This document shows, piece after piece, positions 14,957 to 21,900 of a stretch of 21,900 nt of DNA. The translations under genes and the position numbers were made by a program. The stretch is taken from positions 1 through 21,900 of the forward strand of contig PNJM01000007.1 of assembly GCA_013821865.1 (NCBI GenBank), given 5' to 3'. Within the stretch, counting starts at the first letter, position 1, and each line of letters begins with the position of its first letter. The stretch comes from Rhodocyclaceae bacterium (GTDB lineage Bacteria > Pseudomonadota > Gammaproteobacteria > Burkholderiales > Rhodocyclaceae). The notes beneath the pieces were generated by a model, which was not told the DNA's origin, searched no databases, and saw nothing but the letters and a program-made list of their open reading frames with translations.

Positions 14957-16351
14957 ATGGCTACGACTTTTCAAGATCTGATCTTCGACCCGCAGGTAAT
15001 CCGACGGTTCGATGTCAATGGACCGCGTTACACGTCGTATCCGACGGCCGACCGCTTCGTCGAGGCCTTCGATGCCGACGCCTATCGCCTTTGGCTGGGC
15101 AAACGCACGGTGGGCGGCATCAGCCGGCCGCTTTCATTATACGTGCACATCCCCTTCTGCAATACCATCTGCTACTACTGCGCCTGCAACAAGATTATCA
15201 CCAAGGATCATGGCCGTTCCGCCAAGTATCTGAAATATCTTGATAAAGAGATTGCCATGCAGTCAGGCTATCTCGATGGCAGCCATGACGTGGTGCAGCT
15301 GCACTGGGGCGGCGGCACGCCGACCTTCCTTTCGCATGACGAAATGCGGCGCCTTATGGCGTCGATCACCGAGCACTTCCGTCTCCTGCCCAACGGCGAG
15401 TATTCCATCGAGGTCGATCCGCGCAAGGTCGATGTGGCAACCGTGGCGCTGCTCGGGGAACTCGGTTTCAACCGCATGAGCCTCGGCGTGCAGGACTTCG
15501 ACCTGGCGGTGCAGGAGGCGGTGAACCGCGTGCAGACAATCGAGGAGACCGAGAGCGTCATGCGCGCGGCCCGCGCCAACGGCTTCAAGTCGATTTCGGT
15601 CGACCTGATCTACGGCCTGCCCAAGCAGAACGTCATCAGCTTCAACCGCACGCTGGAGGAAGTCATCCGCCTCTCGCCGGATCGCCTGTCGATCTACAAC
15701 TACGCCCACCTGCCGAGCCTGTTCAAGCCTCAGCGGCGCATCAGCGAGGCGGAATTGCCTACGGCCGACGCCAAGCTGCAGATCCTCCAGCTTGCCATCC
15801 GGCGGCTGACCGAGGCGGGCTACGTGTACATCGGCATGGACCATTTCGCCAAGCCCGACGATGAGCTCGCCGTGGCCCAGCGCCAGGGCCGGCTGCACCG
15901 CAACTTCCAGGGCTACTCGACGCATGCCGAGTGCGACATGATGTCCTTCGGCATCTCTTCCATCGGCATGGTCGGGCCGACCTACTGCCAGAACGTCAAG
16001 ACGCTGGACGAGTACTACGACCGCCTCGACAACGGCGTGCTGCCGGTGATGCGCGGCATCGAGCTGACGCCGGACGATGTCCTGAGGCGCTCCATCATCC
16101 AGGCGCTGATGTGCCATTTCGAGGTTTCCATCGAGTCGATCGAGATCGCCCACCTGATCGATTTCAAGAAATACTTCGCCGCCGAGATCGCCGACCTGCG
16201 CGAGATGGAGCTGGCCGGCCTGATCCGCCTCGACGACAAGTGGATCAGCGTGCAGCCGCGCGGCCGGCTGCTGGTGCGCGCCATCGCCATGCTGTTCGAC
16301 CGCTACCTGCGCTCCGACCGCGAGCGGGCGCGCTACTCGAAGGTCATCTGA
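14957..16351 (+). CDS. hemN: Oxygen-independent coproporphyrinogen III oxidase
   Basis: Radical SAM enzyme that converts coproporphyrinogen III to protoporphyrinogen IX without O2, needed for haem synthesis under anoxia. It has 464 residues, close to E. coli HemN (457). The cluster motif is Cys68-x3-Cys72-x2-Cys75 followed by Cys77 and N-K (CNTICYYCACNK), exactly the HemN form, not the HemW form. Other marks are N-terminal NGPRYTSYPTA (21-31), WGGGTPTFL, and the C-terminal HemN domain. The start at 14957 gives the expected N-terminus. Divergent from fnr with a consensus FNR site between them, so anaerobic induction is likely; the same arrangement is known near anr in pseudomonads. The stop is followed at once by a heptamer repeat structure. 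Confidence 0.95.
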   Translation: MATTFQDLIFDPQVIRRFDVNGPRYTSYPTADRFVEAFDADAYRLWLGKRTVGGISRPLSLYVHIPFCNTICYYCACNKIITKDHGRSAKYLKYLDKEIAMQSGYLDGSHDVVQLHWGGGTPTFLSHDEMRRLMASITEHFRLLPNGEYSIEVDPRKVDVATVALLGELGFNRMSLGVQDFDLAVQEAVNRVQTIEETESVMRAARANGFKSISVDLIYGLPKQNVISFNRTLEEVIRLSPDRLSIYNYAHLPSLFKPQRRISEAELPTADAKLQILQLAIRRLTEAGYVYIGMDHFAKPDDELAVAQRQGRLHRNFQGYSTHAECDMMSFGISSIGMVGPTYCQNVKTLDEYYDRLDNGVLPVMRGIELTPDDVLRRSIIQALMCHFEVSIESIEIAHLIDFKKYFAAEIADLREMELAGLIRLDDKWISVQPRGRLLVRAIAMLFDRYLRSDRERARYSKVI

Positions 16352-16449
16352 GTTTAGAGTTTAGTGTTTAGGGTTTCGGGTTTAGAGTTGGCGCTGTAGT
16401 CTGCGATGACTAACTCGAAACTCGAAACTCGAAACACGCAACTCAAAAC
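16352..16449. repeat. Inverted repeat built of tandem GTTTMGR-type heptamers
   Basis: The left arm (16352-16389) is five and a half tandem heptamers: GTTTAGA, GTTTAGT, GTTTAGG, GTTTCGG, GTTTAGA, GTT. The right arm (16412-16449) is the complement pattern: AACTCGA three times, AACACGC, AACTCAA, AAC. Each arm is 38 bases and, when folded, I count 31 of 38 positions matching; the loop (16390-16411) is 22 bases. The element begins at the base after the hemN stop and ends 3 bases before the next ATG, so it fills the whole gap. It resembles the short tandemly repeated heptanucleotide elements described in other bacteria. Its base composition is unlike the surrounding genes. Confidence 0.85.
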
Positions 16450-16452
16450 TTC

Positions 16453-17157
16453 ATGATTGATTCCGGCTACATCGCGGTTTTCCTCGTCGGCCTGCTCGGC
16501 GGCACGCATTGCGTCGGCATGTGCGGCGGCATCGTCGGCGCGCTGACGGTGCAGACGCCGGGCGGCCCGCGGCAGTGGCCGCTGCACCTCGCCTACAACC
16601 TCGGCCGCATTTCCAGCTATACCCTGGCCGGTGCTGTCCTCGGCGCCATCGGCAGCGCGGGGCTGCTGCTCAACGACATGCTGCCGGTGCAGATGGCGCT
16701 CTACGTGCTGGCCAACCTGATGCTGGTGGCGCTGGGGCTTTATCTCACCGGACTGACGCAGACCCTCGCCTTTGCCGAGCGTGCCGGCCAGAAGCTGTGG
16801 GCGCGCATCCAGCCGCTCACGGCGCGCTTCCTGCCGGCGCGCACGGTGTCACGCGCGCTGCCGCTCGGCATGCTGTGGGGCTTCCTGCCCTGCGGCATGG
16901 TGTATAGCGTGCTGACCGCGGCGCTGGTCGCCGGCAGCCCGCTGCGCGGTGCCGGCCTGATGCTGGCCTTCGGACTGGGCACGCTGCCCAACCTGCTGCT
17001 GGCCGGAATGTTGTTGAAGCGCCTGCGCAACATCGCCCAGGCCCGCGCGGTGCGCCTGATCTCCGGCCTTCTGGTGCTGGGCTTCGGCGTGTGGGGCCTG
17101 TTCAATGCCTCGATGCTCGGCGGCCGACTGTGGCAAGGCGTGGTCTGCCACGTGTAA
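16453..17157 (+). CDS. TauE/UreH-like (DsbD_2-type) membrane protein of the hemN/cbb3 neighbourhood
   Basis: A 234-residue membrane protein with about six helices. The first helix carries G-T-H-C-V-G-M-C-G-G (His19, Cys20, Cys24), the hallmark of the sulfite exporter TauE/SafE-annotated, UreH-like transmembrane family; a second P-C-G-M-V-Y motif in the middle repeats the Cys theme. Homologues commonly sit with hemN, fnr and the cbb3 oxidase assembly genes ccoG/H/I/S, and the Cys/His motifs suggest handling of metal or thiol redox, but function is not established and 'sulfite exporter' is likely a misleading name. No Shine-Dalgarno sequence precedes the ATG, because the heptamer repeat abuts it. 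A copper ATPase follows. Confidence 0.85.
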   Translation: MIDSGYIAVFLVGLLGGTHCVGMCGGIVGALTVQTPGGPRQWPLHLAYNLGRISSYTLAGAVLGAIGSAGLLLNDMLPVQMALYVLANLMLVALGLYLTGLTQTLAFAERAGQKLWARIQPLTARFLPARTVSRALPLGMLWGFLPCGMVYSVLTAALVAGSPLRGAGLMLAFGLGTLPNLLLAGMLLKRLRNIAQARAVRLISGLLVLGFGVWGLFNASMLGGRLWQGVVCHV

Positions 17158-17259
17158 TTCCATTTCCAGATCATCCGTGACTTTGTCGACTTCGCCTTGC
17201 CGTGCAAGGTGCACTGTCTGCGGCTCGTCTTCGCGTCACAAATGATCCGGAAATGGAAT
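17157..17259. repeat. 103-base imperfect palindrome with 25-base terminal arms (MITE- or REP-like)
   Basis: The left arm (17157-17181) starts ATTCCATTTCC and ends GTGAC; the right arm (17235-17259) starts GTCAC and ends GGAAATGGAAT. Compared as an inverted repeat, 22 of 25 positions match. Between them lie 53 bases with a smaller perfect hairpin, CCTTGC-CGT-GCAAGG (17195-17209). The outer left end overlaps the stop codon of the TauE-like gene. There is no coding capacity. It could be a miniature inverted-repeat element, a REP-type element or a processing/termination structure between the two genes; no U-tract follows either arm. Confidence 0.75.
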
Positions 17260-17270
17260 AAGCTAATAAA

Positions 17271-19655
17271 ATGGACTTGTCGAACAGACGCAACACGATG
17301 GATCTGCCCATCGAGGGCATGACCTGCGCCGCCTGTGCGGCGCGCATCGAGAAGAACCTCAACCGCATCGAAGGCGTTTCCGCCGCGGTGAATTTCGCCA
17401 GCGAACGGGCGCGTATCGAGTTCGACCCGGCCGTCACATCGCGGCAGGTGGTTGAAACGATCCGCAAGACCGGCTTCACCGTGCCGCCGCAGTCGCTCGA
17501 CCTGGCCCTCTCCGGCATGACCTGCGCCGCCTGCGCTACGCGCATCGAGACGGTGCTGAACAAGCTGCCCGGCGTCGAGGCCAACGTGAATTTCGCGGCG
17601 GAGAAGGCCGGCGTTCGCTACGTGCCGGGCCTCGTCGATGCCGACGCACTGGTCGCCGCGGTGCGCCGCGCCGGCTACGACGCACGGGTATCCACCACCG
17701 ACACCCGTGCCGAGGAAAAGGCGCGCAAGGCCGCCGCGTACCAGGCGGAACTGAAGCGCTTCTGGCTCTCGGTCGCGCTGACCCTGCCGCTGGTGGCGCA
17801 GATGGGCACGATGTTCACGGGCGAGCATCAGGACCTGCTGCCGCGCTGGCTGCAGCTCGCGCTCGCCACCCCGGTGCAGCTCTGGATCGGCTGGCGCTTC
17901 TATGTCGGGGCGTATCACGCCCTGCGCGGCGGCGCCGGCAACATGGACTTGCTGATTGCGCTGGGCACCACCATGGCCTGGGCCTACAGCCTGGTGGTGA
18001 CGCTGGCGAACCTGCACCACCATCACGTCTATTTCGAGGCCTCTGCCGCCGTCATCACCCTGGTGCTGATGGGCAAGCTGCTCGAAGCGCGCGCCAAGGC
18101 CAAGACCTCCGCGGCCATCGAGGCGCTCATCCGCCTGCAGCCGCAGACGGCGCGCGTGATGCGCAATGGCGAGCAGGTCGAAGTGCCGGTCGATACCCTG
18201 CAGCCCGGCGACATCTTCATCGTGCGCCCCGGCGAGAGCGTGCCGGTGGACGGCGAGGTGGCGGAAGGGGCGTCCAGCGTCGACGAAGCCATGCTCACCG
18301 GCGAGAGCATGCCGCGCGCCAAGAACACGGGCGACAAGGTTTTCGCCGCGACGGTGAACGGCGAGGGACTGCTGCGCTGCCGCGCCACCGGCGTCGGCAG
18401 CCATACGCTGCTCGCCGGCATCATCCGCATGGTCGAGCAGGCGCAGGGCTCGAAGGCGCCGGTGCAGCGGCTGGCCGACCGCATCTCGGCGATTTTCGTG
18501 CCGGTGGTGCTGGCGGTTGCGCTTGCCACGGTTGTCGGCTGGTGGGGGTTCGGCGGAGACTTCACGAACGCCCTGGTGAATGCCGTCGCGGTGCTGGTCA
18601 TCGCCTGTCCCTGCGCGCTCGGCCTGGCCACGCCGACCGCCATCATGGTCGGCACGGGGCGCGGCGCCGCGGCGGGCATCCTGGTGAAGAACGCCGGGGC
18701 GCTGGAGCTGGCGCAGAAGGTGCAGGTGCTGGTGGTCGACAAGACCGGCACGCTGACGCTGGGCAAGCCCGCGGTCACGGATATCGTTCCTGCCGATGGC
18801 GTCGATGCGGAGGAACTGCTGCGCATTGCCGCGAGCCTGGAGCAGGGCGCCAATCATCCGCTGGCCGAAGCCATCGTCGCCCACGCCGGCGCGCGGAACC
18901 TGGCGCTGGCGCATCCCGCCGACCTCTCCGCCGTGCCGGGCAAGGGCATTGCCGCCGTGCTCGAAGGGGCGGGCTACATTCTCGGCTCGCCGGCCTGGCT
19001 GGCGGAGCAGGGCGTCGCCGTGCCGGCCGCGCTGCTGGCGCCGCTCGCCGATGCCGGCAAGAGCGTAGTCGGCGTGGCGCAGGGAGCGCGGCTGCTTGGG
19101 CTGCTCGGCATCGCCGACAAACTGCGGCCGACGTCGCGCGCGGCGGTTGCGCGGCTGCAGGCGCAGGGCGTCGAGGTGGTCATGCTCACCGGCGACAATG
19201 CGGCGACCGCGGCGGCCATCGCGCGCGAAGCCGGCATCACCCGCTTCGAGGCGGAGGTGATGCCGCAGGACAAGGCCGCCGCCGTGGCGAAGCTGAAGGC
19301 GTCAGGCAGAAGGGTGGGCATGGCCGGCGACGGCATCAACGACGCGCCGGCGCTGGCGGCGGCCGACGTGAGCTTCGCCATCGGCGGCGGCGCGGACGTG
19401 GCGATGGAGGCGGCCGACGTCACGCTCATGCGCAGCGATCTCCTCTCGGTGGCCGATGCCATCGATCTCTCGCGCGCGACGCTTTCCAAGATCCGCCAGA
19501 ATCTGTTCTTCGCGTTTATCTACAATGTGCTCGGTATCCCGCTTGCTGCGCTGGGCATGCTCAACCCGGTGATCGCCGGGGCGGCGATGGCGCTGAGTTC
19601 GGTGTCGGTGGTGACCAACTCGCTGCTGCTGCGGCGGTGGAAGCCGGCAAAATAA
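17271..19655 (+). CDS. copA: Copper-exporting P1B-type ATPase
   Basis: Membrane pump of 794 residues moving Cu(I) from cytoplasm to periplasm. It has two N-terminal metal-binding domains (MTCAAC at 17-22 and 83-88), the actuator loop TGES (343-346), the transmembrane metal motif Cys446-Pro-Cys448, the phosphorylated Asp490 in DKTGT, an HP pair (529-530) in the nucleotide-binding domain, and GDGIND (686-691). Two N-terminal domains and overall form fit CopA/CtpA; FixI/CcoI proteins that load cbb3 oxidase are a functional alternative, which the fnr-hemN-TauE neighbourhood makes plausible. Start: ATG 17271 is used, with GGAA-rich sequence upstream; an in-frame ATG at 17298 begins right at the first domain. 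The stop TAA overlaps an ATG (TAATG) just ahead of the copZ-like gene. Confidence 0.93.
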   Translation: MDLSNRRNTMDLPIEGMTCAACAARIEKNLNRIEGVSAAVNFASERARIEFDPAVTSRQVVETIRKTGFTVPPQSLDLALSGMTCAACATRIETVLNKLPGVEANVNFAAEKAGVRYVPGLVDADALVAAVRRAGYDARVSTTDTRAEEKARKAAAYQAELKRFWLSVALTLPLVAQMGTMFTGEHQDLLPRWLQLALATPVQLWIGWRFYVGAYHALRGGAGNMDLLIALGTTMAWAYSLVVTLANLHHHHVYFEASAAVITLVLMGKLLEARAKAKTSAAIEALIRLQPQTARVMRNGEQVEVPVDTLQPGDIFIVRPGESVPVDGEVAEGASSVDEAMLTGESMPRAKNTGDKVFAATVNGEGLLRCRATGVGSHTLLAGIIRMVEQAQGSKAPVQRLADRISAIFVPVVLAVALATVVGWWGFGGDFTNALVNAVAVLVIACPCALGLATPTAIMVGTGRGAAAGILVKNAGALELAQKVQVLVVDKTGTLTLGKPAVTDIVPADGVDAEELLRIAASLEQGANHPLAEAIVAHAGARNLALAHPADLSAVPGKGIAAVLEGAGYILGSPAWLAEQGVAVPAALLAPLADAGKSVVGVAQGARLLGLLGIADKLRPTSRAAVARLQAQGVEVVMLTGDNAATAAAIAREAGITRFEAEVMPQDKAAAVAKLKASGRRVGMAGDGINDAPALAAADVSFAIGGGADVAMEAADVTLMRSDLLSVADAIDLSRATLSKIRQNLFFAFIYNVLGIPLAALGMLNPVIAGAAMALSSVSVVTNSLLLRRWKPAK

Positions 19656-19656
19656 T

Positions 19657-19662
19657 GGAGGT
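19657..19662 (+). promoter_or_regulatory. Ribosome binding site of the copZ-like gene
   Basis: GGAGGT, 4 bases before the ATG at 19667. It overlaps an earlier in-frame ATG (19655) that forms TAATG with the copA stop; the strong site favours 19667 as the true start. Confidence 0.65.
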
Positions 19663-19666
19663 TGAA

Positions 19667-19873
19667 ATGGAAACCACGACGATCAAAGTGATTGGCATGT
19701 CCTGCGGCGGCTGCGTGAAAAGCGTCACCAACGTGCTGCAGGCGCTGCCGGGCGTGGCCAAGGCCGAGGTATTGCTGGAGAAGGGCGAGGCGCGCGTCGA
19801 TTACGAGGCCGGCCGCGTCAGTTTCGACGACATGAAGCGCGCCGTGGTCGATGCCGGCTTCGAGGCGGGCTGA
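19667..19873 (+). CDS. copZ: CopZ-like heavy-metal-binding chaperone
   Basis: A 68-residue ferredoxin-fold HMA protein expected to carry Cu(I) to the ATPase or to a regulator. The metal motif is Met11-Ser-Cys13-Gly-Gly-Cys16. Length and secondary pattern (GVAKAEVLLEKGEARVDY, then DMKRAVVDAGFEAG) are those of a single HMA domain. It starts 11 bases after the copA stop behind a strong ribosome binding site, so it is translationally linked to copA. The 111-base gap that follows (19874-19984), between converging genes, shows no convincing terminator. Confidence 0.9.
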   Translation: METTTIKVIGMSCGGCVKSVTNVLQALPGVAKAEVLLEKGEARVDYEAGRVSFDDMKRAVVDAGFEAG

Positions 19874-19984
19874 GGCGATCCTCTCGACACGCTCTGAAAA
19901 CTCGGCCTTCAGAATAGTGTTTGCGGGCATGGTGTTTGGCAGGCGTGAGCCAGGTGCCGCCGAAAGAATCGGGCGTGCTCTGAT

Positions 19985-21115
19985 TCACTGGAATATCCGG
20001 CTCAACGCCTTTTCGAGGTTTTGGACCGTTCGATCGATGTCGTGGAGCTTGTCCAGGCCAAAAAGCCCGATGCGAAAGCTCCGGAAATCGGCGGGCTCGT
20101 CGCATTGCAAGGGCACGCCGGCGGCAATTTGCACACCCTGCCCCAGGAATTTCTTGCCGGATTGAATGTCCGCCTCTTCGGTATAGCCGACCACCACGCC
20201 CGGAGCCTGGAACCCCTCTGCCGCCACGCTCTTGATGCCTTTGCGGGCAAGCAGCGCGCGCACTTTGTCGCCCAGCTCCTGTTGCTCCGACCGGACTTTT
20301 TCAAAGCCGTAGCGCTCGGTTTCTTTCATGGCATTGCGCAGGCTGGCCAGCGCATCGGTGGGCAGCGTGGCATGGTAGGCATGGCCGCCGCTCTCATAGG
20401 CCTCCATGATCTGCAGCCACTTGCGCAGATCGCACGCAAAGCTGGTGCTGTTCGTGGTTTCGATTCTGCTCCGCGCAAGTTCGCTCAGCATCACCAGCGC
20501 GCAGCAGGGAGAACTGCTCCAGCCCTTCTGCGGTGCGCTGATGAGAACGTCAACCCCATTGGCGGCCATATCCACCCAGATTGCGCCGGAGGCAATGCAA
20601 TCCAGCACAAACAGGCCGCCGACGGAGTGCGCGGCATTGGCCACCGCGCGCAGGTAGGCATCAGGCAGGATCATCCCGGAAGCGGTTTCGACGTGCGGGG
20701 CAAAAACCAGGTCCGGCTTTTTCTCCCTGATCGTCGCAATCACCTCCTCGATGGGCGGCGGCGCAAATGCCGCCTGCCTGCCGTCTTCTATTCGACGCGC
20801 CTTCAATATCGTCGATTCAGAGGGGATCCCGCCCATGTCGAAAATCTGGGTCCAGCGGAAACTGAACCATCCGTTGCGGATGACCAGGCATTTCTTGTCG
20901 GTGGCAAATTGCCGGGCAACCGCTTCCATGCCGAAAGTGCCGCTGCCGGGGACCACGATCGCCGCCTTCGCTTTGTAGACCCGTTTGAGAATGCCTGAAA
21001 TGTCTTTCATGACACCCTGAAAGACCTGCGACATGTGATTGAGTGCGCGGTCGGTATAAACCACGGAGTATTCAAGCAGCCCATCAGGGTCAACATCGGG
21101 TAATAAGCCAGGCAC
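19985..21115 (-). CDS. Class V aminotransferase (alanine-glyoxylate/serine-pyruvate type)
   Basis: PLP enzyme of 376 residues that would move an amino group between a small amino acid and a 2-oxo acid such as glyoxylate or pyruvate. PLP residues visible: S-G-T at 58-60 for the phosphate, His141-Val-Glu-Thr in the HVETASG motif, Asp172 in LDCIAS (ring nitrogen) and the Schiff-base Lys197 in SAPQKGWSSSP. The C-terminal small domain ends with FRIGLFGLD. The GTG at 21115 is used as start: GGAG lies 7 bases upstream and the N-terminus lines up with the family length. Its base composition is lower in GC than that of copA nearby and it has two TTA codons at its start, so recent acquisition is possible. 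The donor/acceptor pair cannot be fixed from sequence alone. Confidence 0.88.
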   Translation of the reverse strand: MPGLLPDVDPDGLLEYSVVYTDRALNHMSQVFQGVMKDISGILKRVYKAKAAIVVPGSGTFGMEAVARQFATDKKCLVIRNGWFSFRWTQIFDMGGIPSESTILKARRIEDGRQAAFAPPPIEEVIATIREKKPDLVFAPHVETASGMILPDAYLRAVANAAHSVGGLFVLDCIASGAIWVDMAANGVDVLISAPQKGWSSSPCCALVMLSELARSRIETTNSTSFACDLRKWLQIMEAYESGGHAYHATLPTDALASLRNAMKETERYGFEKVRSEQQELGDKVRALLARKGIKSVAAEGFQAPGVVVGYTEEADIQSGKKFLGQGVQIAAGVPLQCDEPADFRSFRIGLFGLDKLHDIDRTVQNLEKALSRIFQ

Positions 21116-21179
21116 AGTCAGCTCCGGTAACGGGAAACGGGCATTTTCGCAGATGATCAGATTAGCATGCGGTTATCCC

Positions 21180-21232
21180 GGTCGCGGCCACACCCAGCCA
21201 AACTCGCCGGTGTGTCGCGACCAATTGGCTGG
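21180..21232. other. Two interleaved inverted repeats (pseudoknot-type topology) upstream of the aminotransferase
   Basis: Repeat one: the 15 bases at 21180-21194 against the 14 bases at 21209-21222 (GGTGTGTCGCGACC), matching except for one mismatch and one bulge. Repeat two: CCAGCCAA (21194-21201) against TTGGCTGG (21225-21232), perfect. The arms alternate one-two-one-two, so the two stems either exclude each other or form a pseudoknot. Repeat two is followed on the plus strand by CTTTT, but no plus-strand gene is known to need a terminator here. On the minus strand the element lies between the end of the M1-like gene and the aminotransferase, about 65 bases before its GTG. Confidence 0.55.
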
Positions 21233-21246
21233 CTTTTCCCCGCGCG

Positions 21247-21900
21247 TCAGCGACCGTTCCGCACGGGGATCAACCGTCCGGGCGCCGGCCAGATGCCGCG
21301 TTCGACTACGCGGCTGCCCTCGAACACCAGCCAGCTCTGCCCACCGTAGTGCGGCAGCGGACGCAGCAGGGCGCGCAGGGCGTCGGCGTGCTGCGCGGAG
21401 ACCACGGCCACCGGCGCGCCGGCTTCGCGGTTGAGCGTCCACACTTGCGCGCTGCCGCGACCGGCCAGGCTGGCGGGTCGCGGCGGCAGGCCGGCACGGG
21501 CCAGCGCGGCATCCACCTCCGCGTGCAAGCCCACGAGCAGTACCGGCTCCGTGCCCCAGTCAAGATCATCCGGCGGGATCGCCTGCGGCGGGATCTCGAA
21601 CAGGCGCTGCGCCAGTGCTGCGGCGGCTTCGCGTACGTCCGCCGCCCCCGAGGCCAGCGCCAGCCGCGGCGCGCGGGCGATGACCCACTGGCGCAGGATG
21701 GGCGACAGTTGCTCCCGCTCCAGCCGGCGCCAGACGCGCAGGTCCGGGTCCAGGCGTATGCTTTCGGGCGGGGCGTCTACCTCCAGCGTTACCGTGTCGC
21801 GCTGCCGCCCGGTGTCGATCCAGCGGATCTCGGAGCGGCCGCGGTAGACGATCTCCAGCGGCAGGCGCAGGGCGTAGGCGGGCGCGGCCTGCTCCAGCGC
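21247..21900 (-). CDS. C-terminal part of a probable M1-family (aminopeptidase-like) protein, truncated by the window edge
   Basis: The minus-strand frame is open from the window's last base to a TGA at 21247-21249, giving 217 residues without a stop; the start lies outside. The segment contains IRLDPDLRVWRRLEREQLSPIL, cut here as the stretch between residues near 50 and 72, which resembles the region after the catalytic domain in certain long proteobacterial M1 peptidases (a beta-sandwich followed by D-P-D-x-R-V-W-R-R-L). No zinc motif can be seen because that part is upstream of the window. The rest is Ala/Leu/Arg-rich and ends in VERGIWPAPGRLIPVRNGR. Coding status is well supported by codon pattern; the family assignment is tentative. 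Same strand as the aminotransferase, 131 bases away. Confidence 0.6.
   Translation of the reverse strand, partial: ALEQAAPAYALRLPLEIVYRGRSEIRWIDTGRQRDTVTLEVDAPPESIRLDPDLRVWRRLEREQLSPILRQWVIARAPRLALASGAADVREAAAALAQRLFEIPPQAIPPDDLDWGTEPVLLVGLHAEVDAALARAGLPPRPASLAGRGSAQVWTLNREAGAPVAVVSAQHADALRALLRPLPHYGGQSWLVFEGSRVVERGIWPAPGRLIPVRNGR

Noticed and set aside
16352..16449. CRISPR array
   Set aside because: The repeated units are 7-base tandem copies without spacers and are arranged as an inverted repeat, so this is not a CRISPR array.
17195..17209. CCTTGC-CGT-GCAAGG as a CueR/MerR-type operator for copA
   Set aside because: CueR sites have CCTT and AAGG separated by 11 bases between -35 and -10 elements; here the spacing is 7 and no flanking promoter elements fit. 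It is better explained as the inner hairpin of the larger palindrome.
16740..18914. A 724-codon open frame on the minus strand across the TauE-like gene and copA
   Set aside because: It lies opposite two well-identified proteins, is Arg/Gly/His/Asp-rich with no recognisable domain, and is the usual by-product of high GC on the complementary strand.

Overview
The window is a high-GC chromosomal segment from a facultatively anaerobic, PHA-storing proteobacterium. Gene content and protein flavour (FNR and DNR-type regulators, NnrS, HemN, hemerythrins, class I PHA synthase, universal stress protein) point to a betaproteobacterium, most likely of the Rhodocyclales type; this is an inference from family resemblance, not a database match. 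No rRNA, tRNA, CRISPR array, phage or transposase gene was seen. Genes are tightly packed and no gene-free stretch exceeds about 155 bases.

Layout. 1-3848 (+): the 3' part of an RND efflux permease and murI (glutamate racemase). 3845-4898 (-): uspA followed by a hemerythrin gene, converging on murI so that the two stop codons share CTAG. 5004-8272 (+): a metallo-beta-lactamase/beta-CASP nuclease-like protein and a class I PHA synthase. 8426-9586 (+): a nitronate monooxygenase-like flavoprotein. 9736-11718 (+): a second hemerythrin, a DUF2249 protein and a polytopic histidine-bearing membrane protein, apparently one operon. 11719-12411 (-): a cysteine-free Crp/Fnr regulator (DNR type). 12501-14110 (+): NnrS and a SirB2-like membrane protein. 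14121-14858 (-): FNR with four Fe-S cysteines. 14957-19873 (+): hemN, a TauE/UreH-like membrane protein, a P1B copper ATPase and a CopZ-like chaperone. 19985-21115 (-): a class V aminotransferase. 21247-21900 (-): the 3' end of an M1-peptidase-like gene that runs off the window.

How it fits together. Three dyads of the FNR/DNR type (TTGAY-N4-RTCAA) lie at 4955-4968, 9645-9658 and 14890-14903. They sit in front of uspA-hemerythrin and the divergent nuclease/phaC pair, in front of the hemerythrin-DUF2249-membrane protein operon, and between fnr and hemN. At the first two, -10-like hexamers lie at the spacing expected of class II FNR activation. The window carries both an oxygen sensor (FNR) and a probable nitric oxide sensor (DNR type), whose recognition helices both keep the E-x-x-S-R pattern suited to these sites. 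I read the central 10 kb as a low-oxygen/nitrosative-stress block: di-iron hemerythrins, NnrS, anaerobic haem synthesis, copper delivery or detoxification, and carbon storage.

Non-coding structure of interest: a heptamer-repeat inverted repeat fills the entire hemN-TauE gap (16352-16449); a 103-base imperfect palindrome with 25-base arms fills most of the gap before the copper ATPase (17157-17259); and two interleaved inverted repeats with pseudoknot topology lie at 21180-21232 upstream of the aminotransferase.
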